Assembly (NCBI GenBank): GCA_025716815.1
Contig: JAIXMN010000012.1
Location: forward strand, 434,001 to 498,000
DNA: 64,000 bases
Direction of reading: 5' to 3'
From: Dichotomocladium elegans
Taxonomy: Eukaryota; Mucoromycota; Mucoromycetes; Mucorales; Lichtheimiaceae
Part shown: piece by piece, positions 11,000 to 25,400 of the stretch
Layout: each line of letters begins with the position of its first letter
Position numbering within the stretch: the first letter of the stretch is position 1
The notes under the pieces: model-generated
Told to the model about the DNA's origin: nothing
The model's input: the letters and a program-made list of their open reading frames with translations, nothing else
Databases searched by the model: none
Program-made: the position numbers and the translations under genes

Positions 11000-12931
11000 A
11001 TGTCGGGATTGCTGTCCAACCGCAACAACTTTGTCAGCTGTGATACCACAGACGATCGCAGCCGACGACGACGATCAGGAAACATGAGCGCAATGCCTCT
11101 CATGCACGGCTCAGCAGAACAAGTGGCGGCGTTGCAGGAAATTCAAGAATTGTTTCGACCATCCCATGAACAACTCCAAATATGCATGCATGAATTCGAG
11201 CAGGAGATCAAAGCCGGTCTAGGGGATGAGTCGGTATCCAGGACAGCCCAGCCTCGGAGCAGTGATTTGAAAATGATACCTTCCTATGTCACAGGTGAGC
11301 AACAGGAGGAGGAAGAGCAAATGAGCTGGGGAAAGACGCGACACAGACACACACATACTCTCTTTCTCTCTGCCTGCCTGTCTGTCTCAGTTTGTTGTTA
11401 TTGTGTTACTGACTTGGAAGGGTATGAAAAGGCTACCCTACGGGCAACGAAAAGGGCACGTATCTTGCGCTGGAGATCAGTGGAGTGGATATCTATGTGT
11501 GCCAAGTGAAGCTGAAGGGCGAAGGCGGCAAGCTGGCCATTAACCAATACCAGTATGAAATTCCTGATGACTTAACGACCGGGAACGACTTTGGAGTCCT
11601 CGTCGACTATGTGGCCGACTGCGTAGCTGATTTCCAACAACGCGTCTCAGGCCATCCTCAAGAGGTCTACTCCATGGCCATGTGTCTCGGCTTTGCTGTG
11701 CGGCAAACGGGTCTTGATCGAGGCACGATCGTGGCTCTCGAGCACGGATTTGAGTTTCCTAACGTTATCGGGAGCGATGTGGTCGAGTTATTCACTGCCG
11801 GATTTCAATCGAAGGGGCTCAATGTCCGCATTGTGGCCATTGCCAATGGTATAAAAGCATAAGGAGTGGGGAGGGGGAGAGAGGGAGGGGAACAAGCATA
11901 TCGACATGCATCGATACACACATCCACACACACACACACAGGATGCACACCATGAACATACACTATCACATTATCTAGATGCTGTATGTACTTTGCTTGC
12001 ACACGCATACCAGCACCCGGCAACACGGATCGGCATTGTGCACAACATCGGCACAAACTGCGCGTATTATGACAAGGTGAGCAACATGCGCAAGTTTCTG
12101 GCTCAACAGCACAATGGAACACTCCAGTCGCCGGCGGGTCAGGACATGATCATCAACACGGAATGGTGCACCTTTGATCTGCGACACTTGCCCGTTTCAC
12201 GATACGACCAAAAGGTGGACATGGAGAGCAATAACCCGGGTCGGCATATTTTCGAGAAGATGACGACGGGTATGTATCTCGGCGAGATTGTACGGCAAAT
12301 CTTGGTGGATCTCCTGGATCACCGCATCTTGACCTTCACGGCCACAGACGGGGACGGGGAGGAGGAGGAGGAGGAAGAATCCTGCCTTTTGCGGATACCA
12401 TACCACTTTGACACGAGCTACATGTACGTGTGCGAGGCAGACGATCCATCCGGTGATCTTGAGGACACACGGGTCGTGCTTGAGGAAATGTGCAAGGTAG
12501 GCGAGACGTCTCTGGCGGACCGCGAGATTGTCAAGAAAGTGTGCGAGTTTGTGGGACAACGGGCAGCATCTCTTGTGGGCGCTAGCATTGCTGGCGTGGT
12601 CAAGTACATGGTTGAGTCGGGTATTGGCTTGGACTCGAACGGCGAAGGGTCTGCAATAGGTAAAAGGATGCCATGGTTTTGTTCTGGGATGATGCTGAAG
12701 TGGGATACGCAAATGGACTGATCCTTTCTGTAAACAGCGATCAGTGGAGATGTGTATAAAGACTATCCTTCCTTCCATCCGAGGGTTTGCGAAACACTGA
12801 AGGCCCTCATTCCGGAGCATGTTTCGTCCAAAATCTCGGTGGGGATTGTCAAGTTCTCACGAATTGTCGGTGCGGCTATTGTAGCGATGATGGCAGAGAA
12901 GATGGACCAGAAGGACGTTGAGATGCTCTGA
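11000..12931 (+). CDS. Divergent hexokinase-like protein, probably catalytically inactive
   Basis: Hexokinase-fold protein of 528 residues in four exons (11000-11294, 11432-11848, 11979-12659, 12738-12931). Overall alignment with hexokinases is clear: YLALEISGVDIYVCQVKL, QTGLDRG, AIANDAVCTLLAHAY, MIINTEWCTFD and FEKMTTGMYLGEIVRQIL. However, key sites are altered. The phosphate-binding DLGGTNxR is EISGVDIY (113-120). The glucose loop LGFTFSFP is shortened to LGFAVRQ (184-190). The Thr-Lys glucose ligands are replaced by Glu-His (202-203). The final DGSGxGAA is FSRIVGAA. The base Asp238 and Glu299 remain. An extra acidic loop of seven consecutive Glu is inserted. Non-catalytic hexokinase homologues (HxkC/XprF type) act as regulators in other fungi, so a regulatory or mitochondrial-surface role is plausible but inferred. 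The N-terminal ~100 residues are unlike typical hexokinases. Confidence 0.88.
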
Positions 12932-12980
12932 ATGAAAAGCAGGCGGAACCGGAAGTCTATTTCCCTCCTGCAGACACACA

Positions 12981-13026
<46 letters not shown>

Positions 13027-14122
13027 TACATCCTCTTTTCTTCGAACCATGGTCATCATTCTTCTTCCTTTTCCCTTGTCTCCAACCTGCGCATCCCCCC
13101 CCACACACACACGCAACCACCTTATTCCTCTCTCACACAAAGTGTCTTTTTATTATTATTATTTCACTTTCTTCCAAGCCCTTTGCACCACTACATTTTA
13201 CTTTTCTTTCAGAACCAAATATCGTACTTAAGGTAAAATAATTGTGAGATACTGCTGAAAGTTAAGAGTTCAGAAGACAATGGATTAATTTTCTGGTTAA
13301 TTTGCTTATTATCGGTCATGCAATCTACAGCGAAACTACTCTATGTACGTACCCATGGCTCCAGTTGTACGTAGACGAAGCACCACGTATATACTGGGGT
13401 GGGGGAGGGGAGAGGGGCAAATAATGGATGGTATTGGCATTGTCAAGAAAGAGTTCACACTCCTCGGTTCTATACGTTTGCAGCTCATTCAGCATCGGGC
13501 TCGAGTTTATCAAACCGCTGAATAATGTCATCTCCTATTGGAGAAATGACAAATCGTGCTGATATTACAATATCGCGACATATATATAAAGAGGAAAGAT
13601 GGCAGATCAAAAGCGATATTGGAAGGTCCCCCTTCCCCGAAGAGAGAGAGAGAGCCCCATCGCAAGCGATGCTCCTTCTCAACAGTATATATGAGCGCTA
13701 AGATGTCAAACCACATAGATCAAAAAGCGAGGTAGTACGTAAAATAAGGCATGTTTCCTCCGCATGAATATTCCAGCTGAGAGTGTACGTACAGTCGTAT
13801 TCTTTCATGTAGATCCTATTCCATTACGTAGGCAAGCCAGAATTAACGTATTTAATGTTCAGATCAAATCAAACACATTAGACATTCTTTATTGATATTA
13901 GAACGATCTGTTTCTTTCTTCATATGAGGAGAACAACAGAGAGAGAGAGAGAGAGAGGAAGGAGAATATGGCAACAAAAAACATATAATGAAGGGCACTG
14001 CAATGCAAGAATTCCTCTTTTTTCTTTTACCTTTTTCGAGGGGAGGATTTGAGTATATACGGTGGAATAAAAAGATAGTGGGAGAGGGGGACTGTACAGA
14101 TAGGTGAGAAAAAATCATCATC
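12932..14122. other. Convergent intergenic region with a CA microsatellite
   Basis: Lies between the 3' ends of the hexokinase-like gene (+) and the fatty-acid hydroxylase gene (-). It contains the dinucleotide tract at 12982-13022, pyrimidine-rich tails, a TAT triplet run near 13150, a GA run near 13939-13956 and scattered AT runs. Frames on the minus strand at 12763-13140 are translations of the CA repeat. No gene is supported. Confidence 0.6.
12982..13022. repeat. CA/TG dinucleotide microsatellite
   Basis: About 20 uninterrupted CA units just downstream of the hexokinase-like stop codon, probably in its 3' untranslated region. Confidence 0.95.
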
Positions 14123-15362
14123 TTAGGTAATGAGCACCGTGTTGAATACATAATCCCAGATCTTTGAAGTGATGCCATATCCGCTCTCATAGTTTTTATA
14201 GTGGTGCGCAAGATGGTATCGTTTCATTTCTCGGAAATGCACCTTCATGACTTGTGCATGGTGGAGATAGTAGTGAATGCAGTCGTAGCACACGTAACCG
14301 AAGAATGCGCCGGCCACAAATGCATGGGCCCACGTAGGCCGCATCAACTGGTGCGTTGCTTGTACGATGGGAAGTCCAATCAGCACCGTCAGCGCCGGAG
14401 GCATCACCAGCCGGAGTCTAATAGTTTAAGTCCGGCAGGGCAGGACAGGGCAGGATGTGAGCAAAAGGACGCAGCAACAAGTAGGCGCATTTCCCTTCGA
14501 AGACTTACCTATCCATTGGCATGTGGTGGTGGATGCCGTGCAGAGTGAAATGGACTAGTAGCGCCAGGCGGTTGTCGGGCACCAGGTCATCGAGATGGAA
14601 CAAGAAGCGGTGCAGGCAGTATTCAAGTAGCGTCCAGAACAAGACGCCCAGGCCAAAGAACTGGGAGGTGTCTACGATCGAATGGCCGTCCGCATGCGTT
14701 GACCGCCAGAGCTGATAGCCCACGAAGGGGAGCCAGACGATCGGCACCATGAACCACTGGGTCCTCGACAAGACATCCATCCAGGGGTTCGCAAAGTAGG
14801 GCACGTAGTATGGGACGAAACGCGGCCTGTGCACCTGCTCGAGATAAAAGGATTTGCTGTACGTGGCGTTCCAGAGCTGCGGAAAAAGGGGTTTGCGCAG
14901 ATCAAGGAATGTCTCGTCGCTCTTTGTCGACGGCCGTTGCGGCTGGAGAAGCGACATCGTCTTTTTCTTCCTCTTCTTGTCGCAATCCAGCGTTCTATGA
15001 CCGAGGTCCGCCGCGGCTGTTACTGCTGCGTCCTCTGTCAGCAGCTCATCGTCCGAGTTTCCGCTGTCACTGACAGATAGGGCCGGAGTGGTCGCGGGTG
15101 TTGGCGATGCCGTGGCATTCATCAAGTCTCCAATGTAGTAGTATTCATCCAAAAGCTCGTATGCTGCATCGGAGTGCATGTGGACCGACTCATCGCTCAG
15201 AACGTCTGTAATGTCCTCGCCAGCAAAAGGCATCAAGATGTCGTGGCCGCCGGGATGATCGTGTATGAAGTCCGTGACATCATAGACTTTTCCCTTGTAT
15301 ACGACCCAGCATGAGGCGCTATGATTGTGTTCTCTCACTTGGGTATAACTATAGCTTGGCAT
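14123..15362 (-). CDS. scs7: Sphingolipid fatty-acid 2-hydroxylase with cytochrome b5 domain
   Basis: FA2H/Scs7-type enzyme of the endoplasmic reticulum that alpha-hydroxylates very-long-chain fatty acids of ceramides. Two exons (15362-14509, 14417-14123) encode 382 residues. The N-terminal cytochrome b5 domain (about 1-80) has the haem motif HPGG and the second haem histidine in VHMHSDAA. A ~65-residue Ser/Asp/Lys-rich linker follows. The C-terminal hydroxylase domain has the di-iron histidine clusters HRFLFH, HFTLHGIHHH, HYYLHH and HLAHH, with hydrophobic membrane segments between them. The length matches the yeast and fungal family (about 380). It is convergent with the upstream hexokinase-like gene. 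The identification is secure; the single intron keeps the frame. Confidence 0.95.
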
Positions 15363-17234
15363 TCGCAGTCTCTCTCTTCCGAAAAATCACGGAGCGTAAA
15401 AAGAAGAAAAAAAGAGGGGGGGGAAGAGCGAGAGAGCGAGATGAGAAGATAGAGAGAGACTCTCGCCCACCCACCCAAGTCTACCCGCGCACTTGCGCCA
15501 TCCCTCGATGATGATATCTGATCTATGGCCGCGCTCCACCCCACCCCCTTTCTCCTCACCCCGTCTTTGTATGTATTCCAGGGACATACAAGGGGTGTGG
15601 GGGAGGGTCCATATTTTTTCTGTTCATCTGTCCTTAATAACCATGCTTTGCATGTTTGTATACTAGTTTTTCTCCGGAATGGGTTTTGCGGTTTCAGCAA
15701 CTCCTCTCTCCCATACTCTCTTCTCCCCCCCCCAAAAAAAAAAATTATCGGACGACAAAATGCATGGATCGCCAGCACCCCTCCGTGCCATATCCGACAC
15801 GCAGATCAGATAAAGACCCTCGCCATTGTATTCTGCATAGCTTTTTCTGTTTGGCTTTTAGCACCGCTCTTCCTTCAAGAGGCGAGGGAGGGGATTCCAA
15901 CGCGTTTGTCACATTTCAGTACGTACCGCGCGAGGCTGGGTGGAGATTATTGGTCGTATGAGAATCACCCACATCCACAAGAGGGAGACACGTCTGTCGT
16001 ATGGGATGTGTCTCATAACGAGGTATACTCTCTTTTTAGGTTGTTAGTAAAGGGCTGGGGAGCTGCTATAGAAGCGAGAACCGAACAGGGTGAGGCTTAC
16101 GTAGTTGATCGTAATCCTGAACATAAAGAGCCAATATGATAACTCTTGTGCTTCAGCTAGCTGAGGACAGCATTACACTAGAGGCTGGTATCTCGAAGAC
16201 CTCGATAGCAGTGTTAAGCCAACATTAGACGCATATATATATGTATATATATGCTTGTACATGCTTTGAAACTTGAGCTTCTTGACTCCTGTCTTTTGAC
16301 AAGATGTAATACTGGACCACATTCCTTCAAGCATCCTGTCGACATTCTCTTATCTTCCTTAGCATATCCATAGCCATCAGCACAGACATCCTCTCCTAAA
16401 CGTGAGTGGCTTGTGGTCAGTGTTCCGCTTGTTTGCAGAGAAACGACGTATCATTAGGTAAAAAGATCTCGTGAGTCAGCTGAAAACAGTAACCCTTCTT
16501 CATACACTTTAACACACCTCCGAAGACTAATTCGGCTGTCCTGGAGATACCCAGGACGGAAAAGCGAGAGGAGAAAGGAACGGAACGGGGCCAGAGGCGA
16601 CAGCAGAAAGAAGGAGCGGAAGGACGTCCAAGGACTCCTCTCTTCCATGATTCAAGTAGGGTACGATTGGTCAATTTCCAATCGAGAGTGGATGTTAGAT
16701 CGTAGTAAGCAATTTAGTGTTATAGTGATCATACTGGATGAGAAGCGGATTTCTCAGCTGCTTGGTATTTATAGCGAAAATCAATGAGGGCGATTGAAAC
16801 ACCTTCACGATCAACAAGCAGCCCCACAGTTTTGTTGCAAACATGGTGAAACAGGCCCTTTGGTTTTTTCGTGGATGAAAGCGGTTATGTCGTCAACAGA
16901 CAATATCTCTTGATGATCAGGATAAAGGACTATATCAAGTAAAATACAATCTATCAGAATGCCTCATATCTATGAACATGTGTGTAATGATACAGGCACA
17001 CTCCACAAAGAACACACAGTATGATAAAGCTCTTTATCATCTGTTTCGCTGATGGGCTGTTCTATACCTTTTGCAATATGGCACCATGCTGGTCATTCTA
17101 TCCAAGACCCAACCTAACGTCTCATGGTTCTATACAGAGATAGTGACCTTTATTTCTCGCCGAAGCTTTCATATATTCAAAGTAATCCGGAGTCAAATAT
17201 TTTCTCATTTTTTCCATTTTGTTGCCATCATGCG
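15363..17234. other. Promoter side of scs7 and repeat-bearing intergenic DNA
   Basis: The first ~200 bp are purine-rich and pyrimidine-poor on the + strand, fitting a 5' leader of the minus-strand hydroxylase. A 204-codon frame at 15525-16139 runs through homopolymers (C9A11 near 15727) and has no domain, so I do not call it a gene. 16540-16676 belongs to a dispersed repeat family also seen at 26785-27055 and 38276-38740. The remainder up to 17234 is AT-rich with no supported gene. Confidence 0.5.
16540..16676 (+). repeat. Dispersed purine-rich repeat, copy 1 (partial)
   Basis: Purine-rich stretch ending in the words CTCTCTTCCATG and GGGTACGATTGGTCAA. The same ending occurs at 27009-27048, and a diverged version at 38688-38737. 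Preceding bases share the GCGACAGCAGAAAGAAG-type composition with the other copies. Only the right half is visible here. No coding capacity. Confidence 0.5.
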
Positions 17235-17320
17235 TATTCTGGACAAAACGCGATTTTATTTTTGTGATTCTGCGACTCCAGAAACTGGCAAGGGTGCAAC
17301 TTTGATTTTGGAAAATGCAA
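17235..17320 (+). repeat. Direct repeat flanking transposon copy A (left)
   Basis: The segment containing ACGCGATTTTATTTTTGTGA and a following TGCGACTCCAGAA pairs with 19129-19210 (ACGCGACTTCTATTTTTGTG, TGCGACTTCAGAA) in the same orientation, at roughly 70 percent identity by eye. The two lie on either side of the broken transposase gene and could be remnants of element ends or of an older element into which it inserted. Confidence 0.5.
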
Positions 17321-17365
17321 AATGTTCTTGAAAAGCGAGAACACCGATGACCCGATCAGTGAAGC

Positions 17366-17480
17366 GGTTTTCGAAGGATTCGTTTCTCATTGTTACAGTT
17401 GTCTAGTTGATAGTCGTAGCAGGGTAAAACTATGGTACGACCAGTGATAGTTCTACAGAAACCATCACGGTATGTACATA
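17366..17480 (-). repeat. Dispersed repeat, inverted relative to 27743-27866
   Basis: The reverse complement of this segment matches 27743-27866 over about 115 bp, sharing the words ACATACCGTGATGGT and ATCCTTCGAAA. Translated on the minus strand both give a similar peptide (YRDGFCRTIT versus YRDGLCRIIT). Both copies adjoin remains of the same transposase family, so this may be part of the same mobile element or a separate short element. Confidence 0.6.
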
Positions 17481-17489
17481 GATGTGCAA

Positions 17490-19018
17490 AAATCAAATGT
17501 CCACATGCATCCACAGAAAGATTTCGCTTGGCAAGTCCACTATAAAAATTCGTCCGTTGACTTTTTCCTCTTTTATACACTTTTACATTCTGAGATGAGC
17601 AACCTATTTTTCAATGAAGATGGGCACGGTCATGTCGTTGATGTGCGTGGCTGTCCTGAACCTATGGACTATGTCGTTGAAGAAGAAATGTACTCTCTGC
17701 AATCCGTTTTTTCTCGCACTGAATATCTGCGTTGCATAGCCTGCAGAGATAACTCTGAGCTTACTACCACACACACATTCCCAAGCGAAAGGATCCAGAC
17801 ATTCGGATGGAAGAAGCGGGGACCAAGCGCAGTTACACAGCGTATATGATCCAAGGCAAGATTGGATTTTTCATACAGATGCTTGAGAAGATTTGAGTGC
17901 AGTACGAGAAAGACCCTGACAGCATCTTTAAGAAACCTAAAGCGAGGAGTCGTTCGCGTATTCTCAATGAAGAGCATAAGAGCTTCATTTTAGAACGCAT
18001 TAATGAGAATCCATTCATTGCTCTAGAGCAGTTGATGGAGCAACTGCTCCAAAGTTTTGAGGGTCTCAAAGTATCTAAAAGGACGCTCCATCGATTTATG
18101 GAAAATGAATGCCGCTTGTCATTGAAAATGGCTCGGTTTCAGCATGTAGACAGGAACAGTGCTGCCAAGATCCAAGGACTCCTTGTCTGGGTGCGCAGAT
18201 GGGACAGGACCAATATCGACTTTAGATAAAACTGCGTTTTCGTTGACGGGACTGGATTCCATATTAATATGAAACGCAGCATGGCATGATCCAGGAAAGG
18301 CACCCCTGCAGTGATCACAATACCAAAGAAAGGTAATCACCATCTTGGGAGCAATCTCAGCATCAGGGATCATTAAATGTTGCTTGAGACTGCCGCAGCC
18401 AGCAACCAAGAAAAGAAAAAGGGCAGGTCAGTCAGAATTTACGAGTAGAGGAACTGTAACTGGACATTATATCAGCTTCCTGAAGGCTACGATGGACGAG
18501 CTGGATAAACTTGAACATATGAAGGACCATTATTTGATAATGGAGGATGCACCTATCCATAAGTCTGAGGATAACGATGTGCTTATCTTCCACCCTACTC
18601 GCCTGAACTCAATGCGATTGAGCAGTTTTGGTCAGTTGTCGAGAGCAAAGTAAAACGCAATAGGTTACCGCTGTCCCAATCTGCAATCTTCTAATATTCC
18701 GGATCCTCTGTAGATAACGATATCAGCCTAACTCAAGTGCCTCGAGAGGGGAGGATATGGGCTTTGGATGGGACCGTGGTTTGGCTTCACCCGCACAGGT
18801 CTCCTACCATGGCTTCGTCGAGGTGTTTTTATCTTTGTCTGCTTCCTCCGTTGCTTCTGCTGCTGGTGCTGTTGCTGGTCCGTCGTCGACCCTCTCGTTC
18901 CTTCTTCCCACCCTTCTACCGTCGCATCCGCCAATGTTACCGCAATGGTACACCTAGCTACCTTTGGGTAAGTTGAAGAGTTAGAAGGGGGCTGATCTTT
19001 CTGTCGACTAACGGGTAT
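17490..19018 (+). mobile_element. Broken Tc1/IS630-type transposon, copy A
   Basis: DDE-type transposase relic read left to right with frame breaks. Pieces are an N-terminal segment (17596-17849), a helix-turn-helix segment (17903-18229; RSRILNEEHKSFILERI), the first catalytic Asp in VFVDGTGFHINM (about 18235-18270), the second in MEDAPIHK (about 18540-18562), and the third acidic residue in YSPELNAIEQFW (18596-18631, in a different frame). Frame changes and a stop after the helix-turn-helix part show that it cannot make a full protein. Homology with copy B (32513-34022, opposite strand) continues about 330 bp past the transposase to about 19018. Copy B lacks the NAIEQFW part, so neither copy is intact. 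No convincing terminal inverted repeat was found. Confidence 0.85.
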
Positions 19019-19128
19019 GTCTCGACGTTTTTATGCCTGCGACAAATGTTATGTTTTTATGCGAATTGATCTATTTTCCTCGCGAAATTTATTTTTGAAA
19101 ATAAAGTATTACATGTTGCTTTGTAAAG

Positions 19129-19210
19129 GTTTCTGGGCAAACGCGACTTCTATTTTTGTGACCTTGCGACTTCAGAACTGCGAAGACACGACTTCATTTT
19201 TGGAAAACCG
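19129..19210 (+). repeat. Direct repeat flanking transposon copy A (right)
   Basis: Partner of 17235-17320 in the same orientation. Shorter fragments of the same kind (GCGACAAATG, CTCGCGAAATTTATTTTTG) occur just upstream at 19040-19095, suggesting a degenerate tandem pattern. Confidence 0.45.
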
Positions 19211-19341
19211 TGTACGCAATGAAGAAATATGCACTGTGAATACGGTACGTATGTGATACCCATGATGCCGGTTTGTCTTTTTTTTTTCGTGGGACCCATT
19301 GTATATTGGAATCAAAGAACTGGATGCAAGATCTGAAGAAT

Positions 19342-22160
<2,819 letters not shown>

Positions 22161-22415
22161 TGGAAATCCGAAGTATATTTTTTTTGTCTGTTGATATTTA
22201 CAGTGTGGGGGGTGGGGGTGGTGAAGAGAGCGATGGGAATGATAAAAGAATTGGAAAAAAGAAAGAAACAAAAAACAAAAACGCAAAGTAGGCTTTTCTT
22301 CTGCGGTGGGTAAAGGGGGGAGGAGAGGAAATACGTCTGTTTTCGGTTTGCCATATCGAGATAATTCATCCTAAACATCAACGAAGCGGTAGTGCAAACT
22401 TCCCTAGACGGGCTA

Positions 22416-25400
22416 CTACTTATCCGTATCTTCCGTGCTATTTTTACGACTCATTTCAACGCCGTCCATATCGTCTGCAAAGTCCTTCAGCATATGCTCT
22501 CGCGACAGGGTGACCTTTCGTCGCCTTGTGTGCAGCATTGATGCTGCTGCTGCTGCTACAACAGATCTGGTGTCCTCGTGATTGCGGTCGCCGCCATGGC
22601 CCAACAAATGGAGCACGCGGGCGGCTGATTCATCAGTCGCGCTGCTCTCTTTGCTTATCTCCTCTTGTACGCTTTGAAGACGGGCTATCTGTGGTTGCTG
22701 TGGATGGGCCGTAGCAGTAGCAGCAACATCATTTTCACGATGACGAAATGACTGAGCGCGGTGCAGAATATCAAGGACATCTCTTGGCGATATGTGGCGC
22801 GGGAGATGATGGTGCCTTGCAGAGTAGCGCTTGGACTTTGAGAGCGGCTTTGTATGTTTTTTGCCATAGCTGATGGGCAGCCAAAGCTGTGGCAAGACCC
22901 CTATGAGGGCCGGATTGATGTAAGCTTTAAGGCCAGTATCAAGTATGCCTGCCGTCAGCTTCATGGGCGACTGACGATAGTCTGTGTAGCGATCCGGGAT
23001 AGCCGCATAGTCATCCTCGTCAAGGATCACACGCTTGAATCCTTTTTTCTTTTTCGCGCGTGGATTCGACGACATCTCGACGGCCAGCGTTTTGGCCAGT
23101 CTCCAGCGTTTCCGGATTGCTTCTCCGGCTTGATCCTTCTCTTCTTGCTCTTCAATCGCTTCCGGCGCATCTTTGTCTTCGTCTTCGTCTTCAGATGACG
23201 ATGATGATGAGTCGTCAAGGCCGTCGTCAGAGTCATCATCGGAATCCATGCCAAAGCCTGGGATACAGCTGGGAAGATTGTGGACTTTGTCTTGTAAAAC
23301 CTGCATCGGGAGATGATCACAATTCTTCTTGTACGCCGCATCAATCCCGATTTTAAACAAGATCGTGATGACTATCAACGGGATGCAGAGCACGCCCAGG
23401 GTGATAAAATCTTTGAGGATAAAGATGCCGGCCATTGTGAGCTGAAAGATGATCATGCCGACAATGATGCGGGGAAACACCATCGTCCAAGCGTCACCCA
23501 CGGCGTCATATGGCTGGAAATAGACTATAAAAGGCAATTGCGTCCCCAGTAAGTGTCTGTTTCAGACCATGAAGAAACTCACCTTGAATGGGAAAAGCTT
23601 ACCATATAAAAATTGATATTTGTACACAAGGTAAGCAATACAAAAATAAACTGTCCCAAAGAGCAAAATGATGGGCGAAATAGTCGAATACGCCAGGACA
23701 ATGATGAAAATAAGAAGTGGTGGCGGATATCCTGTCCCATAGTTGAAGGCCCATGGTGCGCGATTCTCCGCATGATCACGCGGTGTCTTGCACAGGAAGA
23801 AATGGTTGAATCCTCGCACTATCAATGCACCCAAAAGCAGTAGATTCAGTGGCATCCTATATGTCGTCGTCAGCGCAATCACATCGAACTTTCATAATTC
23901 TAAAGAACGTACAGTAGCATGCCCTGAAGAACGGTGTAGTTGATAAAGAAGGGGGCCACCTAATCATGATTGCATAATTAGAAAGCTATGTACTGGAGGC
24001 CTTCCTCCATGCGCACGTTCTTAAATCATGCCATCTGCTTCATACCGCTGGTAATGTAGTGCCCAAAAGATTTGCTATTTCGGAAGGATGATTCCAAAGC
24101 TGCTCAATCGTCTTCAATACGGTACTGATAATGGTAAACACAAGAAGCACATTAAACAATAAAAAGAAGAAATATCTGTATCATCTACATTAGCATGTAT
24201 GTTCCTATCCACACTTACACATGACCTGCTGTTCTGTTGAACTCACTTGCTGAATGTCGCCCTTGCAATAGCACTATGAGATCGGAGACCCTGGACGACA
24301 CCTAGAGCTGTAGTACGTACACATATCCAATAAAAGAAAGGTTGAGGGTGTGAGCTTATATTAGCATGGCGAGATGGGTGGTGATGGTCACATACAATCG
24401 AAAATGAGAGGAAGCACCGCCATAAAAATGTTTACAAGAAGCGTCGGCACTAAGCCCTGTAGGAGGTTCTGCACAAATGTAGATCTCCTTATGACGCTTG
24501 GAAAGACACGTAGGAGGGTTTCGAGACTGGTGAATGTGGATATGATCGATATCGGAACGACCCAAAAGACCGAGAGGGCAATGGTGATGGTCCACACAAT
24601 AATCTCTCGCAAAATTCGCTCACGGCCTCTGATTGCGACATTGCCCCAAAGCACATCGCGAGGCTCAAATGCCATTTTGGTGCGACAGTGAAATGGCTCA
24701 GGATGGATAGCAATTTGGGACGCAATGAGCTATAAATAAGAGGTGAGAATGTCGCTTTGATGAGAATTGTATTATAACCTACAGCGGCCTGCATATTATC
24801 AAACGTGACAAAACCGACGTTTGTCATGTCAAAAGAGGATTTATCCCTTGCCTCTTCCACCTGACGGTCGAGTTGGTTGAACATTTCCGTGTAATACTGG
24901 ATCGACTCAACACGTTCTCCCCACAGCCCGAGAAAGCCCGTCTTCGTTTCTGGGAGTTTCTTATTCCGCAAAATCCCAGTTAACCGCACATTGTCTTGGT
25001 AAGCCTCTGTATCCATCAAAATCTTGTCCGGGTCATAATCAGGTAAGCGGCAAGGATTGCCCCAATACGTCGCGTAGGCAGTCTCCAGCTTCCTCAACGC
25101 TCGAACACGCTTCTTTAGCAGGTCATCTATATCTTTGATCTGGCGAACCATATGTGCCTTGACTACACTTCCAAGTCCGAGATTGCTGTAATAATCAGCC
25201 AGTTTTTCATCACTGCGCAGGTCACGCGGAATCCCGGTTACTACCACCGTGCGACAGGACAGCGTCTTCGAAACCCGCAGAAGGTATCTTGCACGAAGAT
25301 AAAGGAACGAGTGAAAATTTTGGTGGACGAAAAAGAATGTGAGGAAACAGAACAAATAGGTGTATACGAGATAGGCGATTAGGAACGATGATGAGTCGTC

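Noticed and set aside
12197..12820. 207-codon minus-strand frame
   Set aside because: Antisense to the conserved third exon of the hexokinase-like gene; no domain of its own.
15525..16139. 204-codon open frame on the + strand upstream of the fatty-acid hydroxylase
   Set aside because: It crosses a C9A11 homopolymer and the leader of the opposite gene, has no domain, and its composition is unlike the verified genes.
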